30,534 nt of DNA from CAZFVY01 sp964522665. GTDB lineage: Bacteria; Verrucomicrobiota; Verrucomicrobiia; Limisphaerales; CAZFVY01. Each line of letters opens with the position of its first letter. The stretch's first letter is position 1. Below the pieces are notes generated by a model. The model had not been told where the DNA came from. It saw only the letters and a list, made by a program, of their open reading frames with translations, and ran no database searches. Made by a program: the position numbers and the translations under genes. Location: NCBI GenBank assembly GCA_964522665.1, contig CAZFVY010000089.1, positions 1 through 30,534 on the forward strand, written 5' to 3'. Below are positions 1 through 8,703 of the stretch, piece after piece.

Positions 1-61
1 CTAGGCGAGGCGTTGATTAAGCCCCGGACGTTTTGAACAACGGTTACGGCGCAGGTCCGTC

Positions 62-1012
62 CTAATTTGCGCTGACCGGCGCCAATGGCCGGCCGGCCAA
101 CCGCTCCAAGACTCGGATTGGCGCCTGGGCGGGCGTCACCAGCGCTCCCACTGGAACGATAAATGTCTGCTCGAGCGCGTAGCGGCCGGACAGCACCGCG
201 TGGGGAACGTAATCGGTGTAACAAATCCACGTCGAACCCGGGGGAAACTCCAAACGGATTTTAGGGCAGGTCTCTTGAAAGCCGCTGTTTTCCTTCAAGT
301 AATCGTGGAACCGCAGCATGAACGCGTCATAGGCCGAGCGCTTGGCCGCCGCCACGCCGAGCAACCGCTGGAGTTTGCCGAGCAGCGAAGCGGAGGCCAA
401 CGGACCCCGCTGGGCGATTTCATTCAGCCCGGCCTCGCGCGCGAAGCGATTCGCCAGCGCCGGCAAGCGGTCGGTGATCGTCCACACCCGCGACGCGGTG
501 GGATTGATGTTCGTGAAACAGCGCAGGATCCGGCCCCCGTGCGTGGGGCGGGTGGGAAAGGCATCGACATGCAACAGGTCGTTGCGCTTGTGGAGCGGCA
601 AATCGCGGCCGGCTTCTTCCTCGGGCCGAAAACTGGCGTAATCGAGCGACCAGTAGGCGGCGTAGGGCGCCAGCGCGCCCGAGAGGAATCGGGTCACTTC
701 GGCGGAGTAGCGGCGCATGATCTCCCGCGCGCGCGCGACTTCCTCGGGCTTGCCGGAGGCGTATCCCCGCAGCACGTCCCGCCGGGGCCGGTAGGAGATG
801 TTCTTGTGCAAGCCGGAGCCACTCTGGCGCTGGGAAACCAGGAACTGGCGATCCGCCTCGGGAAAATCAAACGGGACCGTGTCGAAGTAAAGCACTTGCC
901 CCGCTTCCAATCGCTCGCAACGCCAGCGCGCGCGCGCGGATTCGGAAGCATCGCCGGAGGTCTCCGCGGGGTCGAAGTCACTGGTTCTTACTAATGCCAT
1001 CTCGTTCGCCAT
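62..1012 (-). CDS. kdoO: Kdo hydroxylase family protein (Fe(II)/2-oxoglutarate dioxygenase)
   Basis: The product resembles Kdo 3-hydroxylases, which hydroxylate the 3-deoxy-manno-octulosonic acid residue of LPS inner core or lipid A. The best marks are HVDAFPTRPTHGGRILRCF (HxD near residues 148-150), followed by the family-like stretch FTNINP..SRVW, and a distal His at about 271 with Arg at about 277 (VPHAVLSGR). Together these form a plausible Fe(II) triad plus 2-oxoglutarate ligand. There is no signal peptide, as expected for a cytoplasmic enzyme. The frame is open up to a GTG at 1066. I chose the ATG at 1012 because a weak purine-rich GAGAGCGAG lies just upstream; the ATG at 1000 is also possible. 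It follows a family 9 glycosyltransferase in the same direction with a gap of about 90 bases, which fits an LPS core role. The family call is fairly sure, the exact substrate is inferred. Confidence 0.8.
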   Translation of the reverse strand: MANEMALVRTSDFDPAETSGDASESARARWRCERLEAGQVLYFDTVPFDFPEADRQFLVSQRQSGSGLHKNISYRPRRDVLRGYASGKPEEVARAREIMRRYSAEVTRFLSGALAPYAAYWSLDYASFRPEEEAGRDLPLHKRNDLLHVDAFPTRPTHGGRILRCFTNINPTASRVWTITDRLPALANRFAREAGLNEIAQRGPLASASLLGKLQRLLGVAAAKRSAYDAFMLRFHDYLKENSGFQETCPKIRLEFPPGSTWICYTDYVPHAVLSGRYALEQTFIVPVGALVTPAQAPIRVLERLAGRPLAPVSAN

Positions 1013-1105
1013 ACTCGCTCTCGTTCGCGCCATTGCTGGCCGGTCACCGGGCCGCCCCAAGTTCACCGCCGGCCGCCGCTTAACTGGACCGTCGAACCTT
1101 CCCTC

Positions 1106-2203
1106 TCACCCGCCCGCTCGCGCCGGCAACCTGTCGGCCCCGTTGGAAAAAGTCAAGCGCTCCGGCTCCGCCGCGCGGCGCAATAACCGGCGGGCCGCCG
1201 CGCACACGACGGCGGGTTCCAGCGAGCGGAGACAGGCGAGCGGCTCGACGTAGGCGCAGTGGCTCTTGCGGCAGGGGACGCACGGCAACGCCCGGTTCTG
1301 CAGCACATTCGACATTTGACCGAATGGGGCGGTGTTCGCCGGGTCGCTCGGGCCAAAGAGAGCCACCACCGGTTTGCCCAGCGCGGCGCCGACGTGCATC
1401 GGACCGGTGTCGTTGGTAATCAGCAGCCCGGCGAGCCGGATCCACTCGATCATTTCGGGCAGGGAGGTGCGCCCGGTCAGGTTGAGGCAGCGCCCGGGGG
1501 CGGTCGCCGCAATCGACGCGCCCAGCGCCCGGTCCGCCGGGCCGCCCATGATCGCGAAATTCAAAGCCGGCTCTTCTTGCAGCAATAACCGCACAAGTTC
1601 CGAAAAGTATTCCGGCGGCCAGCGCTTGTTATCCCAGCGCGCGCCTGGCAACAGAATGACCCATTGCCCCTCGATCGGCCCCCACCTCGCCGCCACCTCG
1701 GCGGCCGCCGCCGGGCGGACGGGCAGCCATTCAAATCGCCCCCCGGACGGCAGCCCGAGGGCGGCCAGGGCGGAGAGGTAGCGGTCCACGGCGTGCGCGC
1801 CGAGGAGCGACCGCGGCGCGAGCAAATCGTAAAACCCCCGCGCGCCTTCGCGGCCGCCCTCGCGGGCGTTGTCCAAACCGATGGAAAGGTCCGCGTTCGC
1901 CAGCCACGCCACCACCGCGCTACGCGCCAGGCCCTGGAGATCGATGACCAGATCGAATCGTTCCGCGCGCAGGCGGCGGATACTGCCGAAGAATTTGACC
2001 CAACGAAGGAGCGAGCCGCCGGCGCGGCGATCGAACGGAATGACACCCGCAAGATCGGGGTCGCCTTCGAGCAGTGGCGCCAGTTCCGCGGCGAGCCACC
2101 AATAGATTTCGCTCGCGGGATAGTGAAGCTTGAGCAACCGCAGGACCGGCAACGCCTGAATGACGTCGCCCAGCGAACTGGGTTTAACAATGAGAATCTT
2201 CAA
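1106..2203 (-). CDS. glycosyltransferase family 9 (ADP-heptose:LPS heptosyltransferase-like)
   Basis: A 365-residue GT-B glycosyltransferase of family GT9. It starts with MKILIVKPSSLGDVIQALP, the typical N-terminal strand and GDV loop of WaaC/WaaF-type heptosyltransferases. The C-terminal half has the nucleotide-sugar signature LLPGARWDNKRWP (about residues 184-196) and the family hallmark NDTGPMHVGAALGKPVVALFGPSDP (about 264-288). It would add a heptose, or a related sugar, to the LPS inner core at the cytoplasmic face of the inner membrane. The start is a TTG at 2203, chosen because the conserved N-terminus begins exactly there; no strong ribosome binding site is visible. It lies 77 bases after the metallophosphoesterase and before the Kdo hydroxylase. 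Whether it is heptosyltransferase I, II or another GT9 enzyme cannot be told from the sequence. Confidence 0.88.
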   Translation of the reverse strand: MKILIVKPSSLGDVIQALPVLRLLKLHYPASEIYWWLAAELAPLLEGDPDLAGVIPFDRRAGGSLLRWVKFFGSIRRLRAERFDLVIDLQGLARSAVVAWLANADLSIGLDNAREGGREGARGFYDLLAPRSLLGAHAVDRYLSALAALGLPSGGRFEWLPVRPAAAAEVAARWGPIEGQWVILLPGARWDNKRWPPEYFSELVRLLLQEEPALNFAIMGGPADRALGASIAATAPGRCLNLTGRTSLPEMIEWIRLAGLLITNDTGPMHVGAALGKPVVALFGPSDPANTAPFGQMSNVLQNRALPCVPCRKSHCAYVEPLACLRSLEPAVVCAAARRLLRRAAEPERLTFSNGADRLPARAGG

Positions 2204-2280
2204 GGCAGGCGCGCCGCCGCCGGGCGCCGCGGCCCGCGCGATCCGATCGGCCGTCTCCCGACGGACGCGGCGGTTGGAAC

Positions 2281-3003
2281 TTACCTTCCCTGCGCCAATC
2301 GTTCCGCCAGGCGCGCCGGCAGGCCGGCGGCGATAATCTTGGCCTGGGTTTTCGGAATATCGTAGTCGAGCCGGCGTAGCTCGATCGAGCCTTCGTCCAT
2401 GTCGTAAATGACGTAGGTCGCTTTGGCGACATTATCGCGCGACTGGCCCACGCTGCCCACATTGACGAAGTATTTGCGGCCCGGCTCGACCTTAAACTTC
2501 GAGTAAGTTCCACCGCGCACCACGCTATCGCGAATGAACGCCACCGGCACATGCGTGTGCCCGAAGAAACAGATGCTGGTATTCTGGTAGGTGAAGCTGG
2601 CGGCGGCGGCCAATTTGTCAAAGACGTAACCCCAGCGCTGGGGGCCGTCGAGCGTCGCATGCACAATCGTAAAATTGGCGACCAGTCGGAGATACTTCAA
2701 ATCATTCAGCCATTGCCGGTCTTCCTTCGTCAACTGCTGCCGGGTCCAGTTGACGGCTTCGGCCGCGTGGGGGTTAAAGCCTTCGAGATCGGTCTCAATC
2801 GAGCAGTACTCGTCGTGGTTGCCTTTGACGCACGGCATCCCCATGTTCCGGATAATGTCGAGACACTCTTTCGGATTGGCATTGTAACCGACGACGTCAC
2901 CCAGGCAGGCGTAGTGGGTGCACTTCTCTTTCCTGGTGTCGTCCAACACCACTTCCAGCGCCTCAAGGTTGGCGTGAATATCGGCGATAATCGCGTACTT
3001 CAT
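2281..3003 (-). CDS. metallophosphoesterase, YfcE/MJ0936-like
   Basis: A 240-residue calcineurin-like phosphoesterase. All metal-binding blocks of the family are visible in order: D8-x-H10 in the N-terminal MKYAIIADIHANLEAL, GD at 35-36 (CLGDVVGYNANP), GNHD at 61-64, His115 in IVHATLDGP, and GHTHVP at 148-153. The small single-domain size matches bacterial phosphodiesterases of the YfcE/MJ0936 kind, often called serine/threonine phosphatase or phosphodiesterase without a known physiological substrate. The ATG at 3003 begins directly at the conserved first strand. It starts 18 bases after the stop of the acylphosphatase gene, so the two are likely co-transcribed. Enzyme class is clear, the substrate is unknown. 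Confidence 0.9.
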   Translation of the reverse strand: MKYAIIADIHANLEALEVVLDDTRKEKCTHYACLGDVVGYNANPKECLDIIRNMGMPCVKGNHDEYCSIETDLEGFNPHAAEAVNWTRQQLTKEDRQWLNDLKYLRLVANFTIVHATLDGPQRWGYVFDKLAAAASFTYQNTSICFFGHTHVPVAFIRDSVVRGGTYSKFKVEPGRKYFVNVGSVGQSRDNVAKATYVIYDMDEGSIELRRLDYDIPKTQAKIIAAGLPARLAERLAQGR

Positions 3004-3021
3004 TTTAACGGTCCAACTACA

Positions 3022-3300
3022 TTAATGTACTATCTCGAATCCGCGCAGTTCTACCGGCCGTTCGATCCAAGCGGTTTCTTCCTGGCGAACGAAACGGCCT
3101 ACTTCGGACTCGCGAACGGCCTGTCGGAAAACCTCCAACTCAGCCCGGACTCCGTCCGCGACCAACTCGACGCGTCCATCCGGCAGATTGCGAATGGTTC
3201 CCGTAATCTCAAACCCGCGCGCCAGCGCCTTGACGGTGTAGCGAAAGCCTACGCCCTGCACTCGGCCCGAATAATAAACCAGTACTCGCCCACGGTTCAT
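3022..3300 (-). CDS. acyP: acylphosphatase
   Basis: A 92-residue protein with the whole acylphosphatase fold signature: GRVQGVGFRYTV near residues 12-23, with the phosphate-binding Arg20, and TIRNLPDGRVELVADG near 35-50, with the catalytic Asn38. Length equals the usual family length. It hydrolyses carboxyl-phosphate bonds of small acyl phosphates such as carbamoyl or 1,3-bisphosphoglycerate in the cytosol; the physiological role in bacteria is unclear. The start ATG at 3300 gives the normal N-terminus. It is the first gene of a four-gene minus-strand set, preceded by about 156 bases of intergenic sequence. Confidence 0.93.
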   Translation of the reverse strand: MNRGRVLVYYSGRVQGVGFRYTVKALARGFEITGTIRNLPDGRVELVADGVRAELEVFRQAVRESEVGRFVRQEETAWIERPVELRGFEIVH

Positions 3301-3386
3301 AGCGATTTTTTGCTTCGCCGGGTCTTTCGCGCAACCGATTCAACCCGCGTCGAGTGAACTCTAACGCACTTAGCAGCCGATTTCAT

Positions 3387-3408
3387 GCCAAAATGAGCCG
3401 CACGCGGC
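3387..3408 (-). terminator. possible weak intrinsic terminator after the VWA operon
   Basis: On the minus strand, about 50 bases after the stop of the 965-residue VWA gene, the sequence GCCGCGTGCGGC (3408-3397) forms a 5-bp GC-only stem with a 2-base loop. It is followed by TCATTTTGGC, a short T-run. The stem is short and the T-tract interrupted, so termination would be weak at best. Its position between two minus-strand gene sets supports the idea. Confidence 0.25.
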
Positions 3409-3456
3409 CGAACGGGCGCAAAACTCGTCGGATGACCTGCGATTCGAAGGATTGCG

Positions 3457-6354
3457 TTAGGTTGGCGGAGGACGGTCCTGGCGATGTTGAGCGCGGCGTT
3501 TGGCGTCCAGCAAGCGGCTCGCCGTACTCCCCGGCCCGGGGGCCGGCGCAGCGCCCGGCGTCGCTTCGACAGAGGGGGAAACCGTCGTTTTCGCGCCGGG
3601 CTTTTCCTCCGGCCGAGCGGCGATCACCGGTTCTTTAACCGGCCGGAACAGGTCCGCGGCGGGCGTCATGACCGGCGCGGTTTGCTTGGCGCGCACTTGC
3701 TCGCGGCGGGCCAGCAGGGCGTTTAACGATTCGTCAGCCTCTGGCGGACGCGCGGGTTTCCGCCAGAAGAACAGCCATCTGCGCAAATTTTGCGTAGCGC
3801 GGAGCCACTCGGCGCGGTCGAGTTGCACGCGTCTCACGCCAACGTCCAACGGAAATAAGACGATCGCCAGCTTCATCAACCATTCCCAGAGATCACGCGG
3901 TTGAAAGGTCTTCAGGCGATCGTGGAGGTAGGGATTGTCCGCCGGGCTGGCCGGATTGAGCACCTTGCCGCCGCCGGTTTCCGCCAAGCGCCGCAGGAAC
4001 CCCAGATTCGGACCGCTGGTGTCGAATTCCGGTGAGTAATTGACGCTCGTGGCCAACCGTTGCGAGCCGCGCACCTGGCCATCCTTCATGTCCATGAGGT
4101 TCATCATGTAGGCGCCCACGTCCTTGGTCGGGAACCGCGCTTCGTAGTGGCCCGGTCCGGTCTGCGAAAGTCGCACCGTCTGCCGCTCGCCCCGCGGACT
4201 GACGACGACGGTTTGCAGCGAGAGGAAGTTGAGGTAGTTGCCTTTGGGATCCAGGGCCTCGACGTTGATCACCCCCTCGCCCCGGTCCACCGAGATTTCC
4301 GTCGTAAAGTCCGTGTTCTCGACCCGGCGAAGACTCCACTGAACGACCTGCGACCAGAATTGCCGGTATTTACCCCACCCGAGCCAGGCATTGGCCCAGC
4401 GCGCCTTGGCGTCCGAGGTAAAGGCGACCGACCGACCCAGACCGTATTGCCAGAGGGCCAACAGCGGGTCGCCCTTGTCCGTCAGCAAAGGGGTTTCGGC
4501 GCGCGCCTTGGGGCTGGACGCCACATACCCACCCAAAGTTGGGTATTCCGCCGCGCCGATCCCGCGCAGCGCCTCCGTGCCCGCGACGACTTGCGGCTTG
4601 AACGGCTCCTCAATAATGGCGGATTTCAAAATGACGGAGGCTTCTTTGATGAAGATCTGCGGCAATTGCCCCGGCGACGAGACGTCGTAGAACCGGCCGT
4701 GGCCTTTGTCCGCGATTTGCATCATGCGGGATGGCTCGACGTGGCCGCCGATCATCACGGTGCTAATCGTAATCCGGTCCCCAACAATCGCGTCCATAAG
4801 GGCGGGCGAAGGGGCGCCGGGATCGCCGTCGCTGAACACCACCATGTGCTTGAGGTTGGCGGTCGATTTCTTCAATCCGTCGTGGGCCATTTCCATGACG
4901 TGCTGAAAATTCGGCATGTCGCCCGGGTTCATGCCCATGATTTCCCGGCCCAACGCCCGCTTATCGCCCACTTTGGTGAGGGGGAAGAGCCAGCGATCGT
5001 TGCCGTCCCAGAGCACGATGCCCATCTCGTCTTGCGGCCCGAGGGCTTCGAGCGCGGCGAAGGCGACGTCGCGCGCCCATTGATTGCCGTTGGGAAACTC
5101 GGTCGCGTGGCAGACGATCGCCAGCGCGCCGCTGGGCAACACTTTCTTGCTGTTCAACTCCATGTCCAGCGGCAACGCGGCCTCGAGCGGCGTGCCGCGA
5201 TAGCCTCCCGCGGCAAAGGCCTGATCCCCGCCGACGCAGACCAGCCCGACGCCGAAATCGCGGACGGCGCTCTCGAGCAATTTCATCAACGTGTCCCCCA
5301 GGTCGCCCGCGGCGACGTTGCTGAGGATGATCGCGTCGTAGCTCTGCAACTCGGGCAAACTCGCCGGGAAACCACTAACGCCGGTTACCCGGACGTCGAG
5401 CTTGGCCGAACGCAACGCCGCCGCCAGCGTCTCATCCTGGGCGGGCTGGCTGGAAACCAACAGCGCCTGCGGATCGCCGCGCACGTTGACGAACGCCATG
5501 CCCCGGTTGTTTTGTGGGGCGCTGTCCCCCGGGGCTTCCAGGCGCACGTCGTAACTGTAAAAGCCGGGGTCGCTCAGCGTTTGCGGAAAGGTGAAGAGAT
5601 TTTTGCCGGCGACCAAGTCAACCTCCTGCTGGCCCAGTAACTGGTCGTTACGGAACAGACGCATCGTCGCCTTTTGCGCCACGTCCGCCTGCGCGAAGAT
5701 TTTCACCTCGAACGTCTGCCCTTTTTTCAGCGCGCTCGGCGCGGTGACTTTTTGGACCGAGACGTCACCGCCGCGCACGGCGCCGATGGGCGCGACATCC
5801 ACGCTCACGCCCAGGGAGCGCGCGGCGACCACCGCCGCCATCGCGTCCCCGGCGTTTTCATTTCCGTCGGAAAGCAGTACCAGGCGTTTCTGCCCGTTTT
5901 CCGGAAACGCCGCGGTCGCGAGCCGAATCGCGCCGCCGACGTCGGTCCGCTCGGTCCCGACGACCGCGTGGATTTTCTGCACATCGACCGCCGCGTTGAC
6001 GGTGGCCTCGATCCCCGCGTCCGCGCCGAAGACCACGACGCCCGTTTCATCCACCTTCTCCTTTTGCCGCGCGGTTTTCTCGACATAGGCCCGCGCCAGT
6101 TCCTGTTGCGAGGAAGGAACGCTATCGGAGCGATCCAACAAATAGAAGACGTTCATCCCCTCCTGCGGGCGGCGCCACTGCAATCCGGCCATGGCCAGAT
6201 TGAGGGCCAGCACGATCACCAGCCGCAACCCGGCCGCGACCCATCGCCGCCAAGGACTGATCTGGACGTCCGAGCGCCACGCGAACCAGACGGTCCACGG
6301 CAGCGCCACGATCAGCGCCAACAACCATCCGGGATTGGTGAATTGGAAACTCAC
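3457..6354 (-). CDS. large membrane-anchored VWA domain protein with GATase1-like region
   Basis: A 965-residue protein of the type found in PVC-group MoxR operons. Two N-terminal membrane helices are visible (about residues 8-26 and 38-58), then a von Willebrand factor A domain with a complete MIDAS start DRSDS at 74-78 (FYLLDRSDS). A middle part (VCVGGDQAFAAGGYRG) looks like the class I glutamine amidotransferase-like fold of this family. After it comes a second VWA-like segment with a less canonical MIDAS (VVFSDGDPGAPSPAL). The C-terminal third is beta-rich, with a possible last hydrophobic segment (LWEWLMKLAIVLFPLDVG). The start is GTG at 6354, which overlaps the preceding stop as GTGA, so translation is probably coupled to the permease-NHL gene. 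It is the last gene of the run. A role as extracytoplasmic partner of a MoxR chaperone is inferred from context. Confidence 0.85.
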   Translation of the reverse strand: MSFQFTNPGWLLALIVALPWTVWFAWRSDVQISPWRRWVAAGLRLVIVLALNLAMAGLQWRRPQEGMNVFYLLDRSDSVPSSQQELARAYVEKTARQKEKVDETGVVVFGADAGIEATVNAAVDVQKIHAVVGTERTDVGGAIRLATAAFPENGQKRLVLLSDGNENAGDAMAAVVAARSLGVSVDVAPIGAVRGGDVSVQKVTAPSALKKGQTFEVKIFAQADVAQKATMRLFRNDQLLGQQEVDLVAGKNLFTFPQTLSDPGFYSYDVRLEAPGDSAPQNNRGMAFVNVRGDPQALLVSSQPAQDETLAAALRSAKLDVRVTGVSGFPASLPELQSYDAIILSNVAAGDLGDTLMKLLESAVRDFGVGLVCVGGDQAFAAGGYRGTPLEAALPLDMELNSKKVLPSGALAIVCHATEFPNGNQWARDVAFAALEALGPQDEMGIVLWDGNDRWLFPLTKVGDKRALGREIMGMNPGDMPNFQHVMEMAHDGLKKSTANLKHMVVFSDGDPGAPSPALMDAIVGDRITISTVMIGGHVEPSRMMQIADKGHGRFYDVSSPGQLPQIFIKEASVILKSAIIEEPFKPQVVAGTEALRGIGAAEYPTLGGYVASSPKARAETPLLTDKGDPLLALWQYGLGRSVAFTSDAKARWANAWLGWGKYRQFWSQVVQWSLRRVENTDFTTEISVDRGEGVINVEALDPKGNYLNFLSLQTVVVSPRGERQTVRLSQTGPGHYEARFPTKDVGAYMMNLMDMKDGQVRGSQRLATSVNYSPEFDTSGPNLGFLRRLAETGGGKVLNPASPADNPYLHDRLKTFQPRDLWEWLMKLAIVLFPLDVGVRRVQLDRAEWLRATQNLRRWLFFWRKPARPPEADESLNALLARREQVRAKQTAPVMTPAADLFRPVKEPVIAARPEEKPGAKTTVSPSVEATPGAAPAPGPGSTASRLLDAKRRAQHRQDRPPPT

Positions 6355-8702
6355 CGGCGGCGCCTTTCAAATCGCTGCACCCGATTATTGCCGCCGTCGG
6401 CGACGTAAAGATCCCCTTTGGAGTCCAACGCGATCGCCCAGGGATTGCTGAACTTGCCCGGTTCAGCGCCGGGGCCGCCGAGAATCTCTAACGGATGATC
6501 TTGCGCGTCGAAAATCTGGACCCGGCTGTTCCCGAATTCGCAAACGTATTGCCGCCCCTCGGCGTCCACTCGGACATCATACGGATAGCTCAGTTCCCCC
6601 GCCCCGCTGCCGGCCCGCCCGTAAGCGCGCAGGAAGGCGCCGTCCGCGCCAAAGATCTGAATGCGGTGATTGCAGGAATCGGCGACATAGACGCGGTCCG
6701 CGGCGTCCACGCCCAGCCCTTCGGCCCGGTTGAATTCGCCGGGCGCCGCGCCCGGCCGCCCAAGCGCGCTGAGCAGGCGCTGGCCGTCGCCGGAGAATTT
6801 CTGGACCCGCTCGGAATCGCCATATTCGCTGACGTAAAGCTCGCCGCGGGAATTGACCGCGACCGAGCGGGGCGCGCCGAGCTGGCCGGAATTGGTGCCG
6901 GCGTTCCCCCATTGCGCCACCAATTTGCCGTCTGGCGTGAAGTGATTGACGCGGGAGTAGTGCGGCTCGACCACGATGATGTTGCCACGGGCGTCGCGGC
7001 CCATCCCCTTCGGTTTGCCCCGCTCGGTCTGCGGCATCTGCCAGCTCAGCAGAAAGGACCCGTCCGGGGCAAATTTCTGGACGCGGCCGGTGATGTCCAC
7101 GACGTAGAGGTTGTCGCCGGCGTCGAGCGCCACGGAGCGCGGCTTATTGAATTGTCCCGGTCCGGTGCCACGCGCCCCGATGACGCGGACTCGGTCGAAT
7201 ATCCTGCTGGCGACCGTGGCCTCATTGATCGCCCGCGGCGTGCAACCGGGCGCCAGCGCCACGAGCGCCAGCGCGAAAGCCGCCACCATCGGGACCCGCG
7301 GCCCGCCGACGCCACCCGCCGCCCGCGCGGACGCCCAGAGCCGCGCGGCGCGCCAGACCGCCCAGGGGATCGCCGCGAGGATCAGCAAGAGCAGGCAAAG
7401 GGCGTTGACGTTCGAGTTGTGCCCGTAGTGCAGTAAATTAAACACGCGGACCGCCAGCGTTTCCGCGCCGGGCGGCAGGATCAGCACCAGGGTCTCGACG
7501 TCCCACAAGCAAAGCAGATAGGTCAGGTACCAGGCCGCCGCGACCTGCGGGCCAATCTGCGGCCATTGGACATCCCGCCAGAGCCGCCACCCGCGCGCGC
7601 CGCTTAAGCGGGCCGCGTCCTCCAGGTCGCGATCTCGGGCGCCCATCGCCTCCGCGACGCCGCTCCACCCAAGGGCCAGATACCGGGCGGTCAGCGCCAG
7701 GATCACCACGGCGCTGCTTTGATAAATCACGGTCAACCAGGACCGGTTCAAAAGGAAAATCCAGCCAATGCCGAGCAACACGCCCGGCGTCAGAAACGGC
7801 AGCCAAAGCAACGCCCCCCAACGCCAGCGCCAGGTCAGCGCGCCCAGCAGAACCACGATTGTGGCGCTCAGCGCGGCAAACAGGAACGAATTGAACGCCG
7901 CCGACTGCCCCGCCGCGAAGGCTCCGGGCAGATCGGGCCACGTCCGCCCGGTCAGCGCGAGTTGGGCCAGCGGCAGCCCGAGCGAGATGACGACCAGCCC
8001 CACGGCGCAAACCCCGCCCAGCCAAAACCAGCCGCCGCCCAATTGGCGGCGGATCGATTCGGGGCGCGGCCGGCCTTCATCGCGCGGCCAGGAAATCGGG
8101 GCCCGGCGCCACCACAGCAGCAACGCCAGGGGTCCGACGATCATCGGCCAGCTCGTGCGCAAGGCCGCCCAGGAATCGAACGTCGTGCTGAATTCCACCC
8201 AGACTTCCGCCGGAAACACTTTGACTTGCAGAATGGCCGGCACCGCAAAATTGTTGAGCGCCAAAACAAAGGTCAACAACAGCGCCGGACCCAACGCCGG
8301 GCGGGCGAGTGGGAAGAGCAGATGCCGCAGCAGGTTCCAGCCGGTCAACGACGGATCGCTCTCGAGCTGGGACGACTCCAGCGCCTGCCATGCCCCGAGC
8401 GTCGCCAGCAGGGTCACCGGCCAGGTGAGCAGCGCCAGTATCCAGACCGTGCCCCCGAAGCTGAAAATGTCGAGCGGCAGCCAGCCGCGCCAGACCCCGT
8501 TGCGACCGAGGAAATAAAGCCAGCAGTTCGTGACCAGAAACGGGGGCAGCGCCAGAGCCAGCGCCGCCAGGAGAACGAAACGCGCCTGCCAGCGCGCGTC
8601 CAACCCGAGCAGCCAGAGCGCGGACACAAAACCAAAAACGGCCGCCAAGGCCGTCACCGCGCCGCTGACGAGCACGCTGTTTTGGAGAAGCGTCCAGTTC
8701 AT
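6351..8702 (-). CDS. iron-type ABC transporter permease fused to a C-terminal NHL-repeat propeller
   Basis: A 783-residue fusion. Residues 1 to about 460 are a two-halved FbpB/ThiP-like permease with about twelve hydrophobic segments. The second half has a recognisable EAA loop (EDAARLSGARGWRLWRDVQW), the surface that normally docks an ABC ATPase. From residue 472 the sequence MVAAFALALVALAPGC reads like a lipoprotein signal peptide with lipobox LAPGC (Cys487). It is followed by six NHL repeats (PRSVALD..LYVVD..RVQKF and the like), enough for a six-bladed propeller. No stop codon separates the halves. The ATG at 8702 was chosen over an open extension to 8897 because it starts one base after the solute-binding protein stop (TGAGATG) and gives a normal permease N-terminus. 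The stop overlaps the next GTG start. The propeller would lie outside the cytoplasmic membrane. The transported substrate is unknown; iron(III) is suggested by family resemblance only. Confidence 0.85.
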   Translation of the reverse strand: MNWTLLQNSVLVSGAVTALAAVFGFVSALWLLGLDARWQARFVLLAALALALPPFLVTNCWLYFLGRNGVWRGWLPLDIFSFGGTVWILALLTWPVTLLATLGAWQALESSQLESDPSLTGWNLLRHLLFPLARPALGPALLLTFVLALNNFAVPAILQVKVFPAEVWVEFSTTFDSWAALRTSWPMIVGPLALLLWWRRAPISWPRDEGRPRPESIRRQLGGGWFWLGGVCAVGLVVISLGLPLAQLALTGRTWPDLPGAFAAGQSAAFNSFLFAALSATIVVLLGALTWRWRWGALLWLPFLTPGVLLGIGWIFLLNRSWLTVIYQSSAVVILALTARYLALGWSGVAEAMGARDRDLEDAARLSGARGWRLWRDVQWPQIGPQVAAAWYLTYLLCLWDVETLVLILPPGAETLAVRVFNLLHYGHNSNVNALCLLLLILAAIPWAVWRAARLWASARAAGGVGGPRVPMVAAFALALVALAPGCTPRAINEATVASRIFDRVRVIGARGTGPGQFNKPRSVALDAGDNLYVVDITGRVQKFAPDGSFLLSWQMPQTERGKPKGMGRDARGNIIVVEPHYSRVNHFTPDGKLVAQWGNAGTNSGQLGAPRSVAVNSRGELYVSEYGDSERVQKFSGDGQRLLSALGRPGAAPGEFNRAEGLGVDAADRVYVADSCNHRIQIFGADGAFLRAYGRAGSGAGELSYPYDVRVDAEGRQYVCEFGNSRVQIFDAQDHPLEILGGPGAEPGKFSNPWAIALDSKGDLYVADGGNNRVQRFERRRR

Positions 8703-8703
8703 C

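Noticed and set aside
1..61. Search for a terminator after the Kdo hydroxylase gene
   Set aside because: Only a distant CGGAC/GTCCG pair with a long loop is visible and no T-run follows it.
3018..3029. Perfect 12-base palindrome TACATTAATGTA between acylphosphatase and phosphoesterase genes
   Set aside because: It contains the acylphosphatase stop codon, lies inside a probable operon and has no promoter boxes beside it; likely chance.
4060..5640. Long plus-strand open frame of 526 codons
   Set aside because: It is antisense to the large VWA gene, His/Arg/Val-rich in the way GC-rich shadows are, and has no recognisable domain.
6351..7289. Separate NHL lipoprotein gene starting at the internal ATG
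   Set aside because: The permease frame has no stop before it and no clear ribosome binding site precedes the ATG, so a fusion is the simplest reading; internal initiation stays possible and is noted as a finding.
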